Shown here in pieces: positions 36,994 to 44,742 of a stretch of DNA of 64,000 bases. The stretch is taken from positions 2,914,001 to 2,978,000 of the forward strand of contig NZ_AP022589.1 in the NCBI RefSeq assembly GCF_010731755.1, given 5' to 3'. How positions within the stretch are numbered: position 1 is the first letter of the stretch; each line of letters opens with the position of its first letter. The stretch is from Mycolicibacter minnesotensis. GTDB lineage: Bacteria; Actinomycetota; Actinomycetes; Mycobacteriales; Mycobacteriaceae. Made by a program: the position numbers and the translations under genes. A model generated the notes under the pieces. It made no database searches and was not told where the DNA came from. It saw only the letters and a list, made by a program, of their open reading frames with translations.

Positions 36994-37677
36994 GTGGCTC
37001 GAAAACTCTGCCTCGCTCAAGATCCCGAGGCCGATGAGCTTCTAGCAAACGATCCGTTTGCCCTGCTCACGGGTATGTTGCTTGATCAGCAGATTTCCAT
37101 GGAATTGGCCTTTGCTGGTCCCAAGAAAATAGCTGACCGCCTTGCTCGTAATCGTGTTGACACCTCTCAACAGATCCCCATGGAAGTCGCGTTCGGCGGC
37201 CCGAAGAAGATCGCCGACCGGATGGGTGGGCTGGACCCGCACGAGATCGCCGGTCGCGACCCGGAAGAGTTCGCGGCGCTGTTCGCCGAAAAGCCTGCGG
37301 TGCACCGGTTTCCAGGCTCGATGGCGGGCCGCGTCCAAGCCCTCGCCAAAGCCGTATCCGAGCAGTATGGCGGCGACACGACCGCGTTGTGGACCGCCGG
37401 AGATCCCGACGGCGCCGAGGTGCTCAAACGCCTCAAGGCACTTCCGGGCTTCGGTGAGCAGAAGGCCCGCATCTTTCTGGCACTGCTCGGCAAGCAATAC
37501 GGGGTGACCCCACCGGGGTGGCGGCAGGCCGCCGGAGCCTACGGTGAGGCCGGAACACACTTGTCGATCGCCGATGTCGTGGATGAGGCGTCGTTGCAGC
37601 AGGTGCGCTCCACCAAGAAGGCCCAAAAGTTGGCGGCGAAAGCCGACCGGGAGAACAAGGGAAAGGCGGCGACGTGA
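36994..37677 (+). CDS. HhH-GPD base-excision repair protein, chimeric (Rv1156-like)
   Basis: A 227-residue HhH-GPD DNA glycosylase-like protein. The HhH hairpin is LKALPGFGEQKARIFLALLG (about 149-168). The gene is a fusion: residues 1-58 come from the island (AT-richer codons, same as copy A), and from about residue 59 the sequence is native high-GC. At the join the segment QQISMELAFAGPKKIADR (32-49) is repeated as QQIPMEVAFGGPKKIADR (59-76). The usual family member is about 195 residues. The frame is intact, so the gene may still work. GTG 36994 is used; TTG 36991 or 36976 are alternatives. A DUF1059 gene overlaps its stop. Confidence 0.85.
   Translation: MARKLCLAQDPEADELLANDPFALLTGMLLDQQISMELAFAGPKKIADRLARNRVDTSQQIPMEVAFGGPKKIADRMGGLDPHEIAGRDPEEFAALFAEKPAVHRFPGSMAGRVQALAKAVSEQYGGDTTALWTAGDPDGAEVLKRLKALPGFGEQKARIFLALLGKQYGVTPPGWRQAAGAYGEAGTHLSIADVVDEASLQQVRSTKKAQKLAAKADRENKGKAAT
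37147..37171 (+). repeat. 25-bp junction repeat, right copy
   Basis: Second copy of the element at 34325-34349, ending exactly where native HhH-GPD sequence starts. Here the palindrome is complete: TGTTGA (37155-37160), CACCTC, TCAACA (37167-37172), the layout of a recombinase core site. Confidence 0.75.
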
Positions 37678-37820
37678 AAACTCACCTGAACTGTCCGTGT
37701 GGCGAGGCCATCGTCGGTAAGGACGAGGACAACTTGGTCGACCTGACCCAGAAGCACCTCGCGGATGCGCACCCCGGCATGAGCTACGACCGGGACGCCA
37801 TCCTCTTCATGGCCTACTGA
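37674..37820 (+). CDS. DUF1059-like small protein
   Basis: A 48-residue protein from GTG 37674, overlapping the HhH-GPD stop (GTGA). MKTHLNCPCGEAIVGKDEDN is followed by LVDLTQKHLADAHPGMSYDR. C-x-C near the N-terminus and the His pair fit the DUF1059 family, small putative metal-binding proteins. It is probably translationally coupled to the repair gene. The last 7 bp overlap the 3' end of the convergent DUF4349 gene. Confidence 0.8.
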   Translation: MKTHLNCPCGEAIVGKDEDNLVDLTQKHLADAHPGMSYDRDAILFMAY

Positions 37821-38653
37821 CGCCGCCGCCGACGACGGCGCGCGACCACCACCACACCTGCGGCCGCCGCGATCACCGGGAGCCACGGCAGCAGGAAGCC
37901 GGCGACGGCGATCAAGCCGTCGGTGAACGACAGCAGGGCGTGCCAGCCGCGGCGCACCGACGCCACGAAGCCGGCCGACGGCTTCTCGAACTCTGAAGCC
38001 ACCGAGACGGTCAGCGTCGCATAGCTGATCTGGTCACCCAGCTGGGCGCGCTGCGCCCGCAGACTGTCCAGATCGGCCTGTCGCGACGTCAGCTCCTTCT
38101 CGGCCTCCAGCAGATCGGCCGTGCTGGTGGCCGATTTCATCAGCGTGGTCAAGCGGTCCACCGACGTCTGCAACGCGGCGACTCGGGCGTCGAGGTCCAC
38201 CCGCTGGCTGGTGACATCGTCGTGGCGCACCGTGACTGACGAGACGTCGCCCAGACGCTGTGCCCCGTCGAGAAACTCATCGACCTTCGGTGAGGGAATC
38301 CGTACGGTCAGCTCGGCAATGCGGTGGCCGGACGTGGTGCGCTGCGCGCGGTCGTCGACCCGGCCGCCCAAGCTGGTGGTCAGCTCGATCAGCCGATCCA
38401 CCGATCCTGCGACGTCGGCCACCGTCAGGTCCAGGCTGCCGGTGGTGACGACGTCGCGGTCTGTTGGCGGACTCTGCGGGATCTTCGGGCTCATCGGCGC
38501 CGGCGCGGAAACCGCGTCGCCGGCTGTCATCCGCTCCGACGCCATCGGGTCCGACGGCACTCGTTGACCGGCGCAACCGGTGATCATCAGCAGCACCATC
38601 GCGGCCAAGCCGATCAACAACGCCCACGGTGTCGACCTGCGAGTGACGCTCAT
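37814..38653 (-). CDS. DUF4349 lipoprotein
   Basis: A 279-residue lipoprotein of the DUF4349 family. The lipobox is LMITGC (Cys about 28), the DUF4349 core starts VVTTGSLDLTVADV, a coiled coil spans about 155-205 (LQTSVDRLTTLMKSATSTAD and following), and one membrane helix near the C-terminus ends in a run of seven Arg (VVARRRRRRRQ). ATG 38653 is 7 nt after TAGGGT on the minus strand (leaderless), which favours it over GTG 38662. The role is unknown; a coiled-coil envelope protein. Confidence 0.85.
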   Translation of the reverse strand: MSVTRRSTPWALLIGLAAMVLLMITGCAGQRVPSDPMASERMTAGDAVSAPAPMSPKIPQSPPTDRDVVTTGSLDLTVADVAGSVDRLIELTTSLGGRVDDRAQRTTSGHRIAELTVRIPSPKVDEFLDGAQRLGDVSSVTVRHDDVTSQRVDLDARVAALQTSVDRLTTLMKSATSTADLLEAEKELTSRQADLDSLRAQRAQLGDQISYATLTVSVASEFEKPSAGFVASVRRGWHALLSFTDGLIAVAGFLLPWLPVIAAAAGVVVVARRRRRRRQ

Positions 38654-38706
38654 GGACACCACCCTAACGCTGCTCGGACCGGGATTGGGGCGCCAGAATC
38701 AGCCGG

Positions 38707-39681
38707 TCAGGGCACCACCGTCGAGCCGATGGTGGGCACGAAGTTGCACTGGTGGGTCTTGGTGCTGACCTGGCCGAAGATGGTTGACATGATGCTGCCC
38801 GAACCGGTGTCGACGATCGCGGTGAGCGTGGTCGGCCCCTCGGGGTTGATGTCGGTGCGGGGCTGCAGGGTGGCGCTGCCGGACTTGCCGGTGGTCAGGT
38901 TCACCCACGTCACGTTCAGCGGGAGCTTCTGCGTCTCGGCCGGGCCGGGGGTCCCCATCGCGGTGAAGACGTAGGCCGTCTGTCCGGGCTTGGGGCCGGG
39001 GGTCGGAATGGTGGCCGGGCCGGCCACCGACAGTGCGGTGGCGATGACCGTGCCGCCGTCGTCCTGGCAGTTCTGGCCGATCGAGGGGTACATGAAGTCT
39101 TGGGTCGGCGGGGCGTCGGGACCGAAGCCCGCGTTGGCCGTCGGCATCGCGTCGGGTGCGGCAACCGCGGCGGCCGCGGCCTCGGCGAGTTCGGGCGATA
39201 CCGCCACGGCGTCGGCGGGCGCGGGCAGGGCGTCGGGTGCGCTCACCGCGGCCTGGGGAACCGGCCCGACGGACTTGGCCGGGTCGACGCCGGTGGGCAG
39301 GTGGGCAACCATCCCGGGTGCTGAACCGGCGGTGGGTACGTGCTCGGGCGGTGCCTGAACGAACTGTGCCACCGTGTCGGCAACCTGGCGCGAGCCTTCG
39401 GGCGCGTTGGAGTTTCCGGTGAACGCGGCGGCCGCAGCCATCAGCAGGGAGGTCGCCCCTGCCGGGTCGGCCGCGGCCTGCTGGATCACCGGGCTTAGCT
39501 GCTCAAGGGCGGGCAGGCCAGGAAACCCCGCGGTGGGCAACGGCAGCGACGGGATAGCCGGGTCGGCCATCGCTACCCCGCCGACGGCACCGAAGACCAG
39601 CACGGCCGACGAGCCGGCCGCGACGGCGGCCTTGGCGGCGGTGGTCCGCGTGGCGGTGAACAGCGTCTGGAGGCGCGACAT
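38707..39681 (-). CDS. Secreted Ala/Pro-rich protein (Rv1157c-like)
   Basis: A 324-residue exported protein: signal peptide about 1-39 (AAVAAGSSAVLVFGAVGGVA then MADPAIP), an Ala/Pro-rich low-complexity middle (residues 60-190), and a C-terminal globular region with Cys in IGQNCQDDGG and KTHQCNFVP that may pair. H37Rv has the similar Rv1157c and Rv1158c next to pimE. The function is unknown. It is divergent from pimE; the shared promoter region contains the palindrome TGACACGTGTGTCA. Confidence 0.8.
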   Translation of the reverse strand: MSRLQTLFTATRTTAAKAAVAAGSSAVLVFGAVGGVAMADPAIPSLPLPTAGFPGLPALEQLSPVIQQAAADPAGATSLLMAAAAAFTGNSNAPEGSRQVADTVAQFVQAPPEHVPTAGSAPGMVAHLPTGVDPAKSVGPVPQAAVSAPDALPAPADAVAVSPELAEAAAAAVAAPDAMPTANAGFGPDAPPTQDFMYPSIGQNCQDDGGTVIATALSVAGPATIPTPGPKPGQTAYVFTAMGTPGPAETQKLPLNVTWVNLTTGKSGSATLQPRTDINPEGPTTLTAIVDTGSGSIMSTIFGQVSTKTHQCNFVPTIGSTVVP

Positions 39682-39749
39682 GATTTCCCCAATCGTCGGC
39701 GGTGTCGTCTACGAGAACTGAAGCTACGTTGTTACTGATGAGGCTCAAG

Positions 39750-39763
39750 TGACACGTGTGTCA
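39750..39763. promoter_or_regulatory. TGACACGTGTGTCA palindrome upstream of pimE
   Basis: A perfect 6-bp inverted repeat with a 2-nt centre, between the Rv1157c-like gene and pimE. The form suits a TetR or similar dimer. It overlaps the earliest possible pimE start (GTG 39749), an argument for the later start. Confidence 0.5.
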
Positions 39764-39823
39764 TTTATAGAACCGTTACGGACCCGAACCGCGACAGTGA
39801 TCTGGCGGCCGTTCGCTACAGTC

Positions 39824-41155
39824 GTGCCGGTAGACACCACCCTCGACACCCCGGCCGCACGTTCCTGGGCGACCCGTCTCACCGCATGGGCGCCGCTGCT
39901 GCTGGTGGCGAGCATCGCGGCGCGACTCGCCTGGACCTACCTGACTCCGCGCGGCGCCAACTTCGTCGACCTGCACGTCTATATCGACGGCGCGGCCGCG
40001 CTGGCGCAACCCGGTGCGCTGTATGACTACGTCTACGCCGATCAGACGCCGGATTTCCCGCTGCCCTTCACCTACCCGCCGTTCGCGGCAGTGGTCTTCT
40101 ATCCGCTGCACTTCCTGCCGTTCGGGCTGGTCGCGTTCGTCTGGCAGATCGGAACCATGGCCGCGCTGTATGGGGTGGTGCGCCTGAGCCAGCGGCTGCT
40201 TGGGGGAGCGGCCGTCCCAGCTTCGCTGAACCGCCCTACCCAAGCGGCGGTCCCAGCTTCGCTGAACCGCCCTACCCAAGCGGCGGTCCCAGCTTCGGCT
40301 CTCCTTCGTCGAGCCTCGCTGAACCGCCGGGTCGCCATGCTGTGGACAGCGGTCGGGATCTGGACCGAACCCCTGCGTAGCACCTTCGACTACGGCCAGA
40401 TCAACGTGATCCTGGTACTGGCCGTGCTCGCCGCGGTCTGCAGCCGGCGATGGTGGGTCTCGGGCCTATTGGTCGGGCTCGCGGCCGGGGTGAAACTGAC
40501 CCCGGCGATCGCCGGCGTCTACCTGGCCGCGGCACGGCGCTGGGCCGCCGCGGTGTTCTCGGCGGTGGTCTTCGCCGCCACCATCGCGGTGTCGGTGTGG
40601 GTCACCGGCGATCAGGCCCGCCGCTACTTCACCGAGCTGCTGGGCGATGCCCACCGGGTCGGCCCGATCGCAACGTCGTTCAACCAGTCCTGGCGGGGCG
40701 GGATCTCGCGCATCGTGGGCCACGACGCCGGCTACAGCCTGCCGGTGCTGATCGCCATCGGTGTCACCGCGGTGCTGGCGGTGCTCGCCTGGCGAGCACT
40801 GAACAGTACGTCCGCCGGTCCCGATCCCCTGGGGTCGCTGCTGGTGGTCGAGTTGTTCGGGCTGCTGGCCTCGCCGATCTCATGGACTCACCACTGGGTC
40901 TGGCTGCTGCCCCTGATGATCTGGCTGCTGCACGGCCCCCACCGCGACCGGCTCGGCGCGCGGGTGTTGGGCTGGGGTTGGCTGGCGCTCACCGTGATCG
41001 GCGTGCCCTGGCTGTTGAGCTTCTTCCAGCCGACCATCTGGCAGAACGGGCGACCCTGGTACCTGGCGTGGGCCGGCCTGGTCTACATCGTCGCCGCCGT
41101 GGCCACCCTGGCCTGGATGGGGACCACGAGGGTCAGGTCGCCAGAATCCGGTTGA
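39824..41155 (+). CDS. pimE: Polyprenol-phosphate-mannose-dependent mannosyltransferase PimE
   Basis: A 443-residue GT-C (GT87) membrane enzyme that adds an alpha-1,2-mannose to PIM4 on the way to polar PIMs. Multiple helices and the first-loop catalytic Asp in [14 protein letters not shown] are visible; [16 protein letters not shown] and [12 protein letters not shown] are typical of the family. An in-frame 36-bp tandem repeat (40208-40297) inserts [12 protein letters not shown] twice plus a part copy in a loop. GTG 39824 gives a length near the 431 of M. tuberculosis; GTG 39749 is in frame but overlaps a palindrome. The 3' end overlaps the convergent pterin dehydratase gene by 23 bp. Confidence 0.9.
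   Translation: MPVDTTLDTPAARSWATRLTAWAPLLLVASIAARLAWTYLTPRGANFVDLHVYIDGAAALAQPGALYDYVYADQTPDFPLPFTYPPFAAVVFYPLHFLPFGLVAFVWQIGTMAALYGVVRLSQRLLGGAAVPASLNRPTQAAVPASLNRPTQAAVPASALLRRASLNRRVAMLWTAVGIWTEPLRSTFDYGQINVILVLAVLAAVCSRRWWVSGLLVGLAAGVKLTPAIAGVYLAAARRWAAAVFSAVVFAATIAVSVWVTGDQARRYFTELLGDAHRVGPIATSFNQSWRGGISRIVGHDAGYSLPVLIAIGVTAVLAVLAWRALNSTSAGPDPLGSLLVVELFGLLASPISWTHHWVWLLPLMIWLLHGPHRDRLGARVLGWGWLALTVIGVPWLLSFFQPTIWQNGRPWYLAWAGLVYIVAAVATLAWMGTTRVRSPESG
40208..40297 (+). repeat. 36-bp in-frame tandem repeat within pimE
   Basis: Two full units (40208-40243 and 40244-40279, one base different) and 18 bp of a third. Each codes [12 protein letters not shown]. The continuation (40298-40330) repeats CTCGCTGAACCGCC again, so the whole insert is about 120 bp. 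Confidence 0.85.
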
Positions 41156-41417
41156 TGTCGCCGGCCATCGCCACGTCCTTGTCGGTGATCCCGCCGGCCG
41201 AATGCGTCACCAGGACAAAAGTGACGGTGCGCCAGCGAATATCGATATCGGGGTGGTGATCGGCTGCCTCGGCACGCTCGGCCACCCGTCGCACTGCCTC
41301 AATGCCGGCCGGAAACGAATCGAACGTCACCACACGGCGCAGCGCACCGTCCGCGTGCTCCCAGCCCTCGATTTCGGGCAACGCCGCGCTCACCTGATCG
41401 TCGGTCAACAAAGCCAT
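41133..41417 (-). CDS. Pterin-4a-carbinolamine dehydratase (Rv1159A-like)
   Basis: A 94-residue PCD/DCoH protein. The signature [29 protein letters not shown] (about residues 52-80) holds the catalytic His pair and the following His. It recycles the pterin cofactor of aromatic hydroxylases or has a moonlighting role. ATG 41417 is 5 nt after TACGGT on the minus strand, with mutT2 divergent 33 bp away. Confidence 0.88.
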   Translation of the reverse strand: MALLTDDQVSAALPEIEGWEHADGALRRVVTFDSFPAGIEAVRRVAERAEAADHHPDIDIRWRTVTFVLVTHSAGGITDKDVAMAGDINRILAT

Positions 41418-41450
41418 ACCCGACCGTAGGACGGTATAGCCTCACACGCC

Positions 41451-41858
41451 ATGTCCCCCCAGATCGTTGTGGCCGGAGCCGTCATCGCCGACTCGGCGGC
41501 CGGGCGCACGGTGCTGATCGCGCAGCGGCGCCGCCCACCGGAGCTGGCCGGGCGATGGGAACTGCCCGGCGGCAAAGTCATGGCCGGTGAGAGTGAACCC
41601 GCTGCCTTGGTCCGCGAGCTGGGGGAGGAGCTGGGCCTGGAGCCCGACGCCATGACGGTGGGGCGGCGCCTGGGGGGCGATGTCGAGGTGAGCCCGGACA
41701 TGACGTTGCGCGCCTATCTGGTGGGCCTGGCACGCGGCGAGCCCCGGCCCCACGACCATCAGGCGCTTCGCTGGGTGACCGCAGGGCAACTGGACGCGGT
41801 CGACTGGGTGCCCGCTGATCGCGCTTGGCTGCCAGAGCTGACACAAGCACTCGGGTGA
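41451..41858 (+). CDS. mutT2: 8-oxo-dGTP diphosphatase MutT2 (Nudix)
   Basis: A 135-residue Nudix hydrolase. The Nudix box GGKVMAGESEPAALVRELGEELG (about residues 42-64) has all catalytic acids. QRRRPPELAGRWELPGG precedes it. It cleaves oxidised or 5-methyl-dCTP-type nucleotides to sanitise the pool. ATG 41451 lies 8 nt after TAGCCT. The position after pimE and the pterin dehydratase matches Rv1160; the nar genes that follow in H37Rv are missing here. Confidence 0.9.
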   Translation: MSPQIVVAGAVIADSAAGRTVLIAQRRRPPELAGRWELPGGKVMAGESEPAALVRELGEELGLEPDAMTVGRRLGGDVEVSPDMTLRAYLVGLARGEPRPHDHQALRWVTAGQLDAVDWVPADRAWLPELTQALG

Positions 41859-41961
41859 AAATGCTCTGTTAATTCTTGCCCCCGGCATCGGTCGTTGAGC
41901 GATATACGCCGCTACGCTGGTGCCTCGGGCTGGCCGCGACGTCGCAAGGAGGAATCAGCCG

Positions 41962-41994
41962 ATGGGTTCACGACCGCCACGGGGTTGCTGGTGA
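41962..41994 (+). CDS. 10-codon upstream ORF with strong SD
   Basis: ATG GGT TCA ... TGG TGA encodes MGSRPPRGCW. It has a near-perfect SD (AAGGAGG, 41946-41952) nine bases before its ATG, and its TGA overlaps the GTG start of the DUF732 protein (41991). Such an ORF would couple or attenuate translation of the downstream gene. Confidence 0.5.
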   Translation: MGSRPPRGCW

Positions 41995-42320
41995 GGGGCC
42001 GCGCAGCGCTGCTGGGCGCGTTGGGATGCCTGTGTATCGCAGCGCCCGCTCATGCCGACCCCACCGATGCCGACGCCGCCTTCCTGGGATCGCTGCGAGC
42101 GGCCGGTATCACCTACAACAACGCCGACCAGGCCATCGTCACCGCGAAACTGGTGTGTGACCTGATCTCGCAGGGCAAAGCCAGCACCGATGTGCTGGCG
42201 GGGCTCAAGGAGCGTAATCCGGGCCTGACAACCGAGCACGGCACCCAGTTCGTGGGGATCGCCGCCCAGTTGTACTGCCCCGACCAGCTGGTGCGTAATG
42301 GCACCATGGGCACGCCGTAA
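41991..42320 (+). CDS. Secreted DUF732 protein
   Basis: A 109-residue exported protein: signal VRGRAALLGALGCLCIAAPAHA, then DPTDADAAFLGSLRAAGITY, NADQAIVTAKLVCDLISQGK, and the end FVGIAAQLYCPDQ. This is the complete DUF732 pattern with two Cys. GTG 41991 overlaps the upstream 10-codon ORF; TTG 41985 is possible. DUF732 proteins are abundant in mycobacteria and of unknown function. The next gene is a leaderless MarR regulator. Confidence 0.85.
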   Translation: MRGRAALLGALGCLCIAAPAHADPTDADAAFLGSLRAAGITYNNADQAIVTAKLVCDLISQGKASTDVLAGLKERNPGLTTEHGTQFVGIAAQLYCPDQLVRNGTMGTP

Positions 42321-42343
42321 CGAGTCGGAATACAGTGACAGGC

Positions 42344-42733
42344 GTGCCACTGCCTGACGACGTCTATGCCCGGCTGCTCGCGTTCCGGACGAGGCTGCGG
42401 CGCTTCGAACGGTGGAGCGCCGACCAGGCACAGGCGGCCGGACTCACCCCGGCGCAGCATCAACTGCTCCTGGCGGTCCGTGGCCACAACGATCTGCGCG
42501 GCCCCACCGTCGGTGATGTGGCCGAATACCTGCTGCTGCGCCATCACAGTGCGGGGGAACTGATTCAGCGGGCCGAAGCCGCAGGTCTGGTGGTCCGGGT
42601 CCGCGACCGTTCCGACCAGCGGGTGATCCGTCTGCAGCTCACCGAAACGGCCGCCCAGTGCCTGCAATCGCTGACCGAACTGCACCTCAAGGAGCTCGAG
42701 AGGTTCTCCGCGGACTCGCCCCTCGGGCTGTGA
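42344..42733 (+). CDS. MarR family transcriptional regulator
   Basis: A 129-residue winged-helix regulator. Pattern: LTPAQHQLLLAVRGH, then PTVGDVAEYLLLRHHSAGELIQRAEAAGLV (recognition helix about 63-80) and VRDRSDQRVIRLQLTETA, the wing and C-terminal helix. GTG 42344 is 7 nt after TACAGT (42331-42336), indicating a leaderless transcript; GTG 42335 overlaps the box. The target is unknown; neighbours are a DUF732 gene and typA. Confidence 0.88.
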   Translation: MPLPDDVYARLLAFRTRLRRFERWSADQAQAAGLTPAQHQLLLAVRGHNDLRGPTVGDVAEYLLLRHHSAGELIQRAEAAGLVVRVRDRSDQRVIRLQLTETAAQCLQSLTELHLKELERFSADSPLGL

Positions 42734-42784
42734 CGTGGCTTTCACGTTTTCGCGATTGACAGGGTGCGCTGGCAGACTCACCCG

Positions 42785-44671
42785 GTGAACTTTCGTAACG
42801 TTGCCATCGTCGCGCACGTCGACCACGGCAAGACGACTCTGGTCGACGCCATGCTCCGCCAGTCCGGCGCCCTCTCGCACCGCGGTGATGACGACAAAGA
42901 GCGCATCATGGACTCCGGTGACCTGGAGCGCGAAAAGGGCATCACGATCCTGGCCAAGAACACGGCCGTGCATCGCCACAACCCCGATGGATCCGTCACC
43001 ATCATCAACGTGATCGACACCCCCGGTCACGCCGACTTCGGCGGCGAGGTCGAACGCGGGTTGTCCATGGTCGACGGGGTGGTTCTGCTGGTCGACGCCT
43101 CCGAAGGTCCCCTGCCGCAGACCAGGTTCGTGCTGCGCAAGGCGCTGCAGGCGCACCTACCGGTGATCCTGGTGGTCAACAAGACTGACCGGCCCGACGC
43201 CCGGATCGCCGAAGTGGTCGACGCCAGCCACGACCTGCTGCTGGATGTGGCCAGCGACCTCGACGACGAGGCGCAGGCTGCCGCAGAGCACGCCCTGGGA
43301 TTGCCGACGCTGTACGCATCCGGCCGGGCCGGGGTTGCCAGCACCACCGCGCCCGCCGACGGCCAGATCCCGGACGGCGACAACCTCGACCCGCTGTTCG
43401 ACGTGCTGCTCGAGCACGTTCCGGCCCCCTCGGGTGACCCGGAGGCGCCGTTGCAGGCGCTAGTCACCAACCTCGACGCTTCGCCCTTCCTGGGCCGGCT
43501 CGCCCTGATCCGGGTCTACAACGGCCGCATTCGCAAGGGCCAGCAGGTCGCCTGGATGCGTGAGGTCGACGGCGAACCGGTGACCACCACCGCGAAGATC
43601 ACCGAGCTGCTGGTCACCGAGGGAGTCGAACGCACCCCGACCGAAGAGGCCAGCGCCGGTGACATCGTCGCCGTCGCCGGCATCAGCGACATCATGATCG
43701 GTGACACCCTGGCTGATCTGGCTGAACCGGTCGCGCTGCCGCGAATCACCGTCGACGAACCGGCGATCTCGGTGACCATCGGCACCAACTCCTCGCCGCT
43801 GGCGGGCAAGGTCTCCGGGCACAAGCTGACGGCACGGATGGTCAAGTCGCGCCTGGACACCGAGCTGATCGGCAATGTGTCGGTCCGGGTGGTCGACATC
43901 GGCCGCCCCGACGCCTGGGAGGTGCAGGGCCGTGGCGAGTTGGCGCTGGCGATCCTCGTCGAGCAGATGCGCCGCGAGGGCTTCGAGCTGACCGTCGGCA
44001 AGCCGCAGGTGGTGACCCGCAAGATCGACGGCAAGGTTCACGAGCCGTTCGAGCACCTCACCGTCGACTGTCCCGAGGAATACGTCGGTGCCATCACGCA
44101 GCTGGCGGCCGCCCGCAAGGGCCGCATGACCGAGATGGCCAACCACACCACCGGCTGGGTCCGGATGGAGTTCATCATCCCCAGCCGCGGTCTGATCGGG
44201 TGGCGCACAGACTTCCTCACCGAGACCCGCGGGACCGGTATCGCCAACGCGGTGTTCGAGGGTTACCAGCCCTGGGCCGGTGAGATCCGCGCCCGACACA
44301 CCGGATCGCTGGTCTCCGACCGGGCTGGGTCCATCACGCCGTTTGCGCTGATCCAGTTGGCGGATCGTGGGCAGTTCTTCGTCGAGCCGGGCCAGGACAC
44401 CTACCAGGGCATGGTGGTGGGCATCAACCCGCGTGCCGAGGACCTCGACATCAACGTCACCAAGGAGAAGAAGCTGACCAACATGCGGTCGTCGACGGCC
44501 GACGTGATGGAGACGCTGGCCCGGCCGATCGAGCTGGACTTGGAGCAGGCCATGGAGTTCTGCGCCGCCGACGAGTGTGTCGAGGTGACCCCCGAGGTGG
44601 TGCGGGTCCGCAAGGTCGAGCTGGACTCGACGCTGCGGGCGCGCAGCCGCTCCCGGGCCAAGAACCTTTAA
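42785..44671 (+). CDS. typA: Ribosome-associated GTPase TypA/BipA
   Basis: A 628-residue translational GTPase, the same length as in M. tuberculosis. G1 [12 protein letters not shown] (about residue 10), the G2/switch region [14 protein letters not shown]3 [15 protein letters not shown]4 NKTDRPDAR, followed by EF-Tu-like and EF-G-like domains and the TypA C-terminal ([17 protein letters not shown]). It helps ribosome assembly under stress. GTG 42785 fits the known N-terminus ([14 protein letters not shown]). Confidence 0.96.
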   Translation: MNFRNVAIVAHVDHGKTTLVDAMLRQSGALSHRGDDDKERIMDSGDLEREKGITILAKNTAVHRHNPDGSVTIINVIDTPGHADFGGEVERGLSMVDGVVLLVDASEGPLPQTRFVLRKALQAHLPVILVVNKTDRPDARIAEVVDASHDLLLDVASDLDDEAQAAAEHALGLPTLYASGRAGVASTTAPADGQIPDGDNLDPLFDVLLEHVPAPSGDPEAPLQALVTNLDASPFLGRLALIRVYNGRIRKGQQVAWMREVDGEPVTTTAKITELLVTEGVERTPTEEASAGDIVAVAGISDIMIGDTLADLAEPVALPRITVDEPAISVTIGTNSSPLAGKVSGHKLTARMVKSRLDTELIGNVSVRVVDIGRPDAWEVQGRGELALAILVEQMRREGFELTVGKPQVVTRKIDGKVHEPFEHLTVDCPEEYVGAITQLAAARKGRMTEMANHTTGWVRMEFIIPSRGLIGWRTDFLTETRGTGIANAVFEGYQPWAGEIRARHTGSLVSDRAGSITPFALIQLADRGQFFVEPGQDTYQGMVVGINPRAEDLDINVTKEKKLTNMRSSTADVMETLARPIELDLEQAMEFCAADECVEVTPEVVRVRKVELDSTLRARSRSRAKNL

Positions 44672-44742
44672 GGCCGGGCGCGGCTTTGCGCGCGGCGCGG
44701 CGGTTTTCGCACCGCGATCGTCGCCCGGATACCCTGGTGGCC

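Noticed and set aside
30664..37171. tRNA-linked integrative element or prophage
   Set aside because: No tRNA gene, integrase, terminase or structural phage genes could be found; only a DUF3102-like scrap.
41859..42784. narGHJI genes expected by synteny with H37Rv
   Set aside because: Only a DUF732 protein and a MarR regulator are present between mutT2 and typA.
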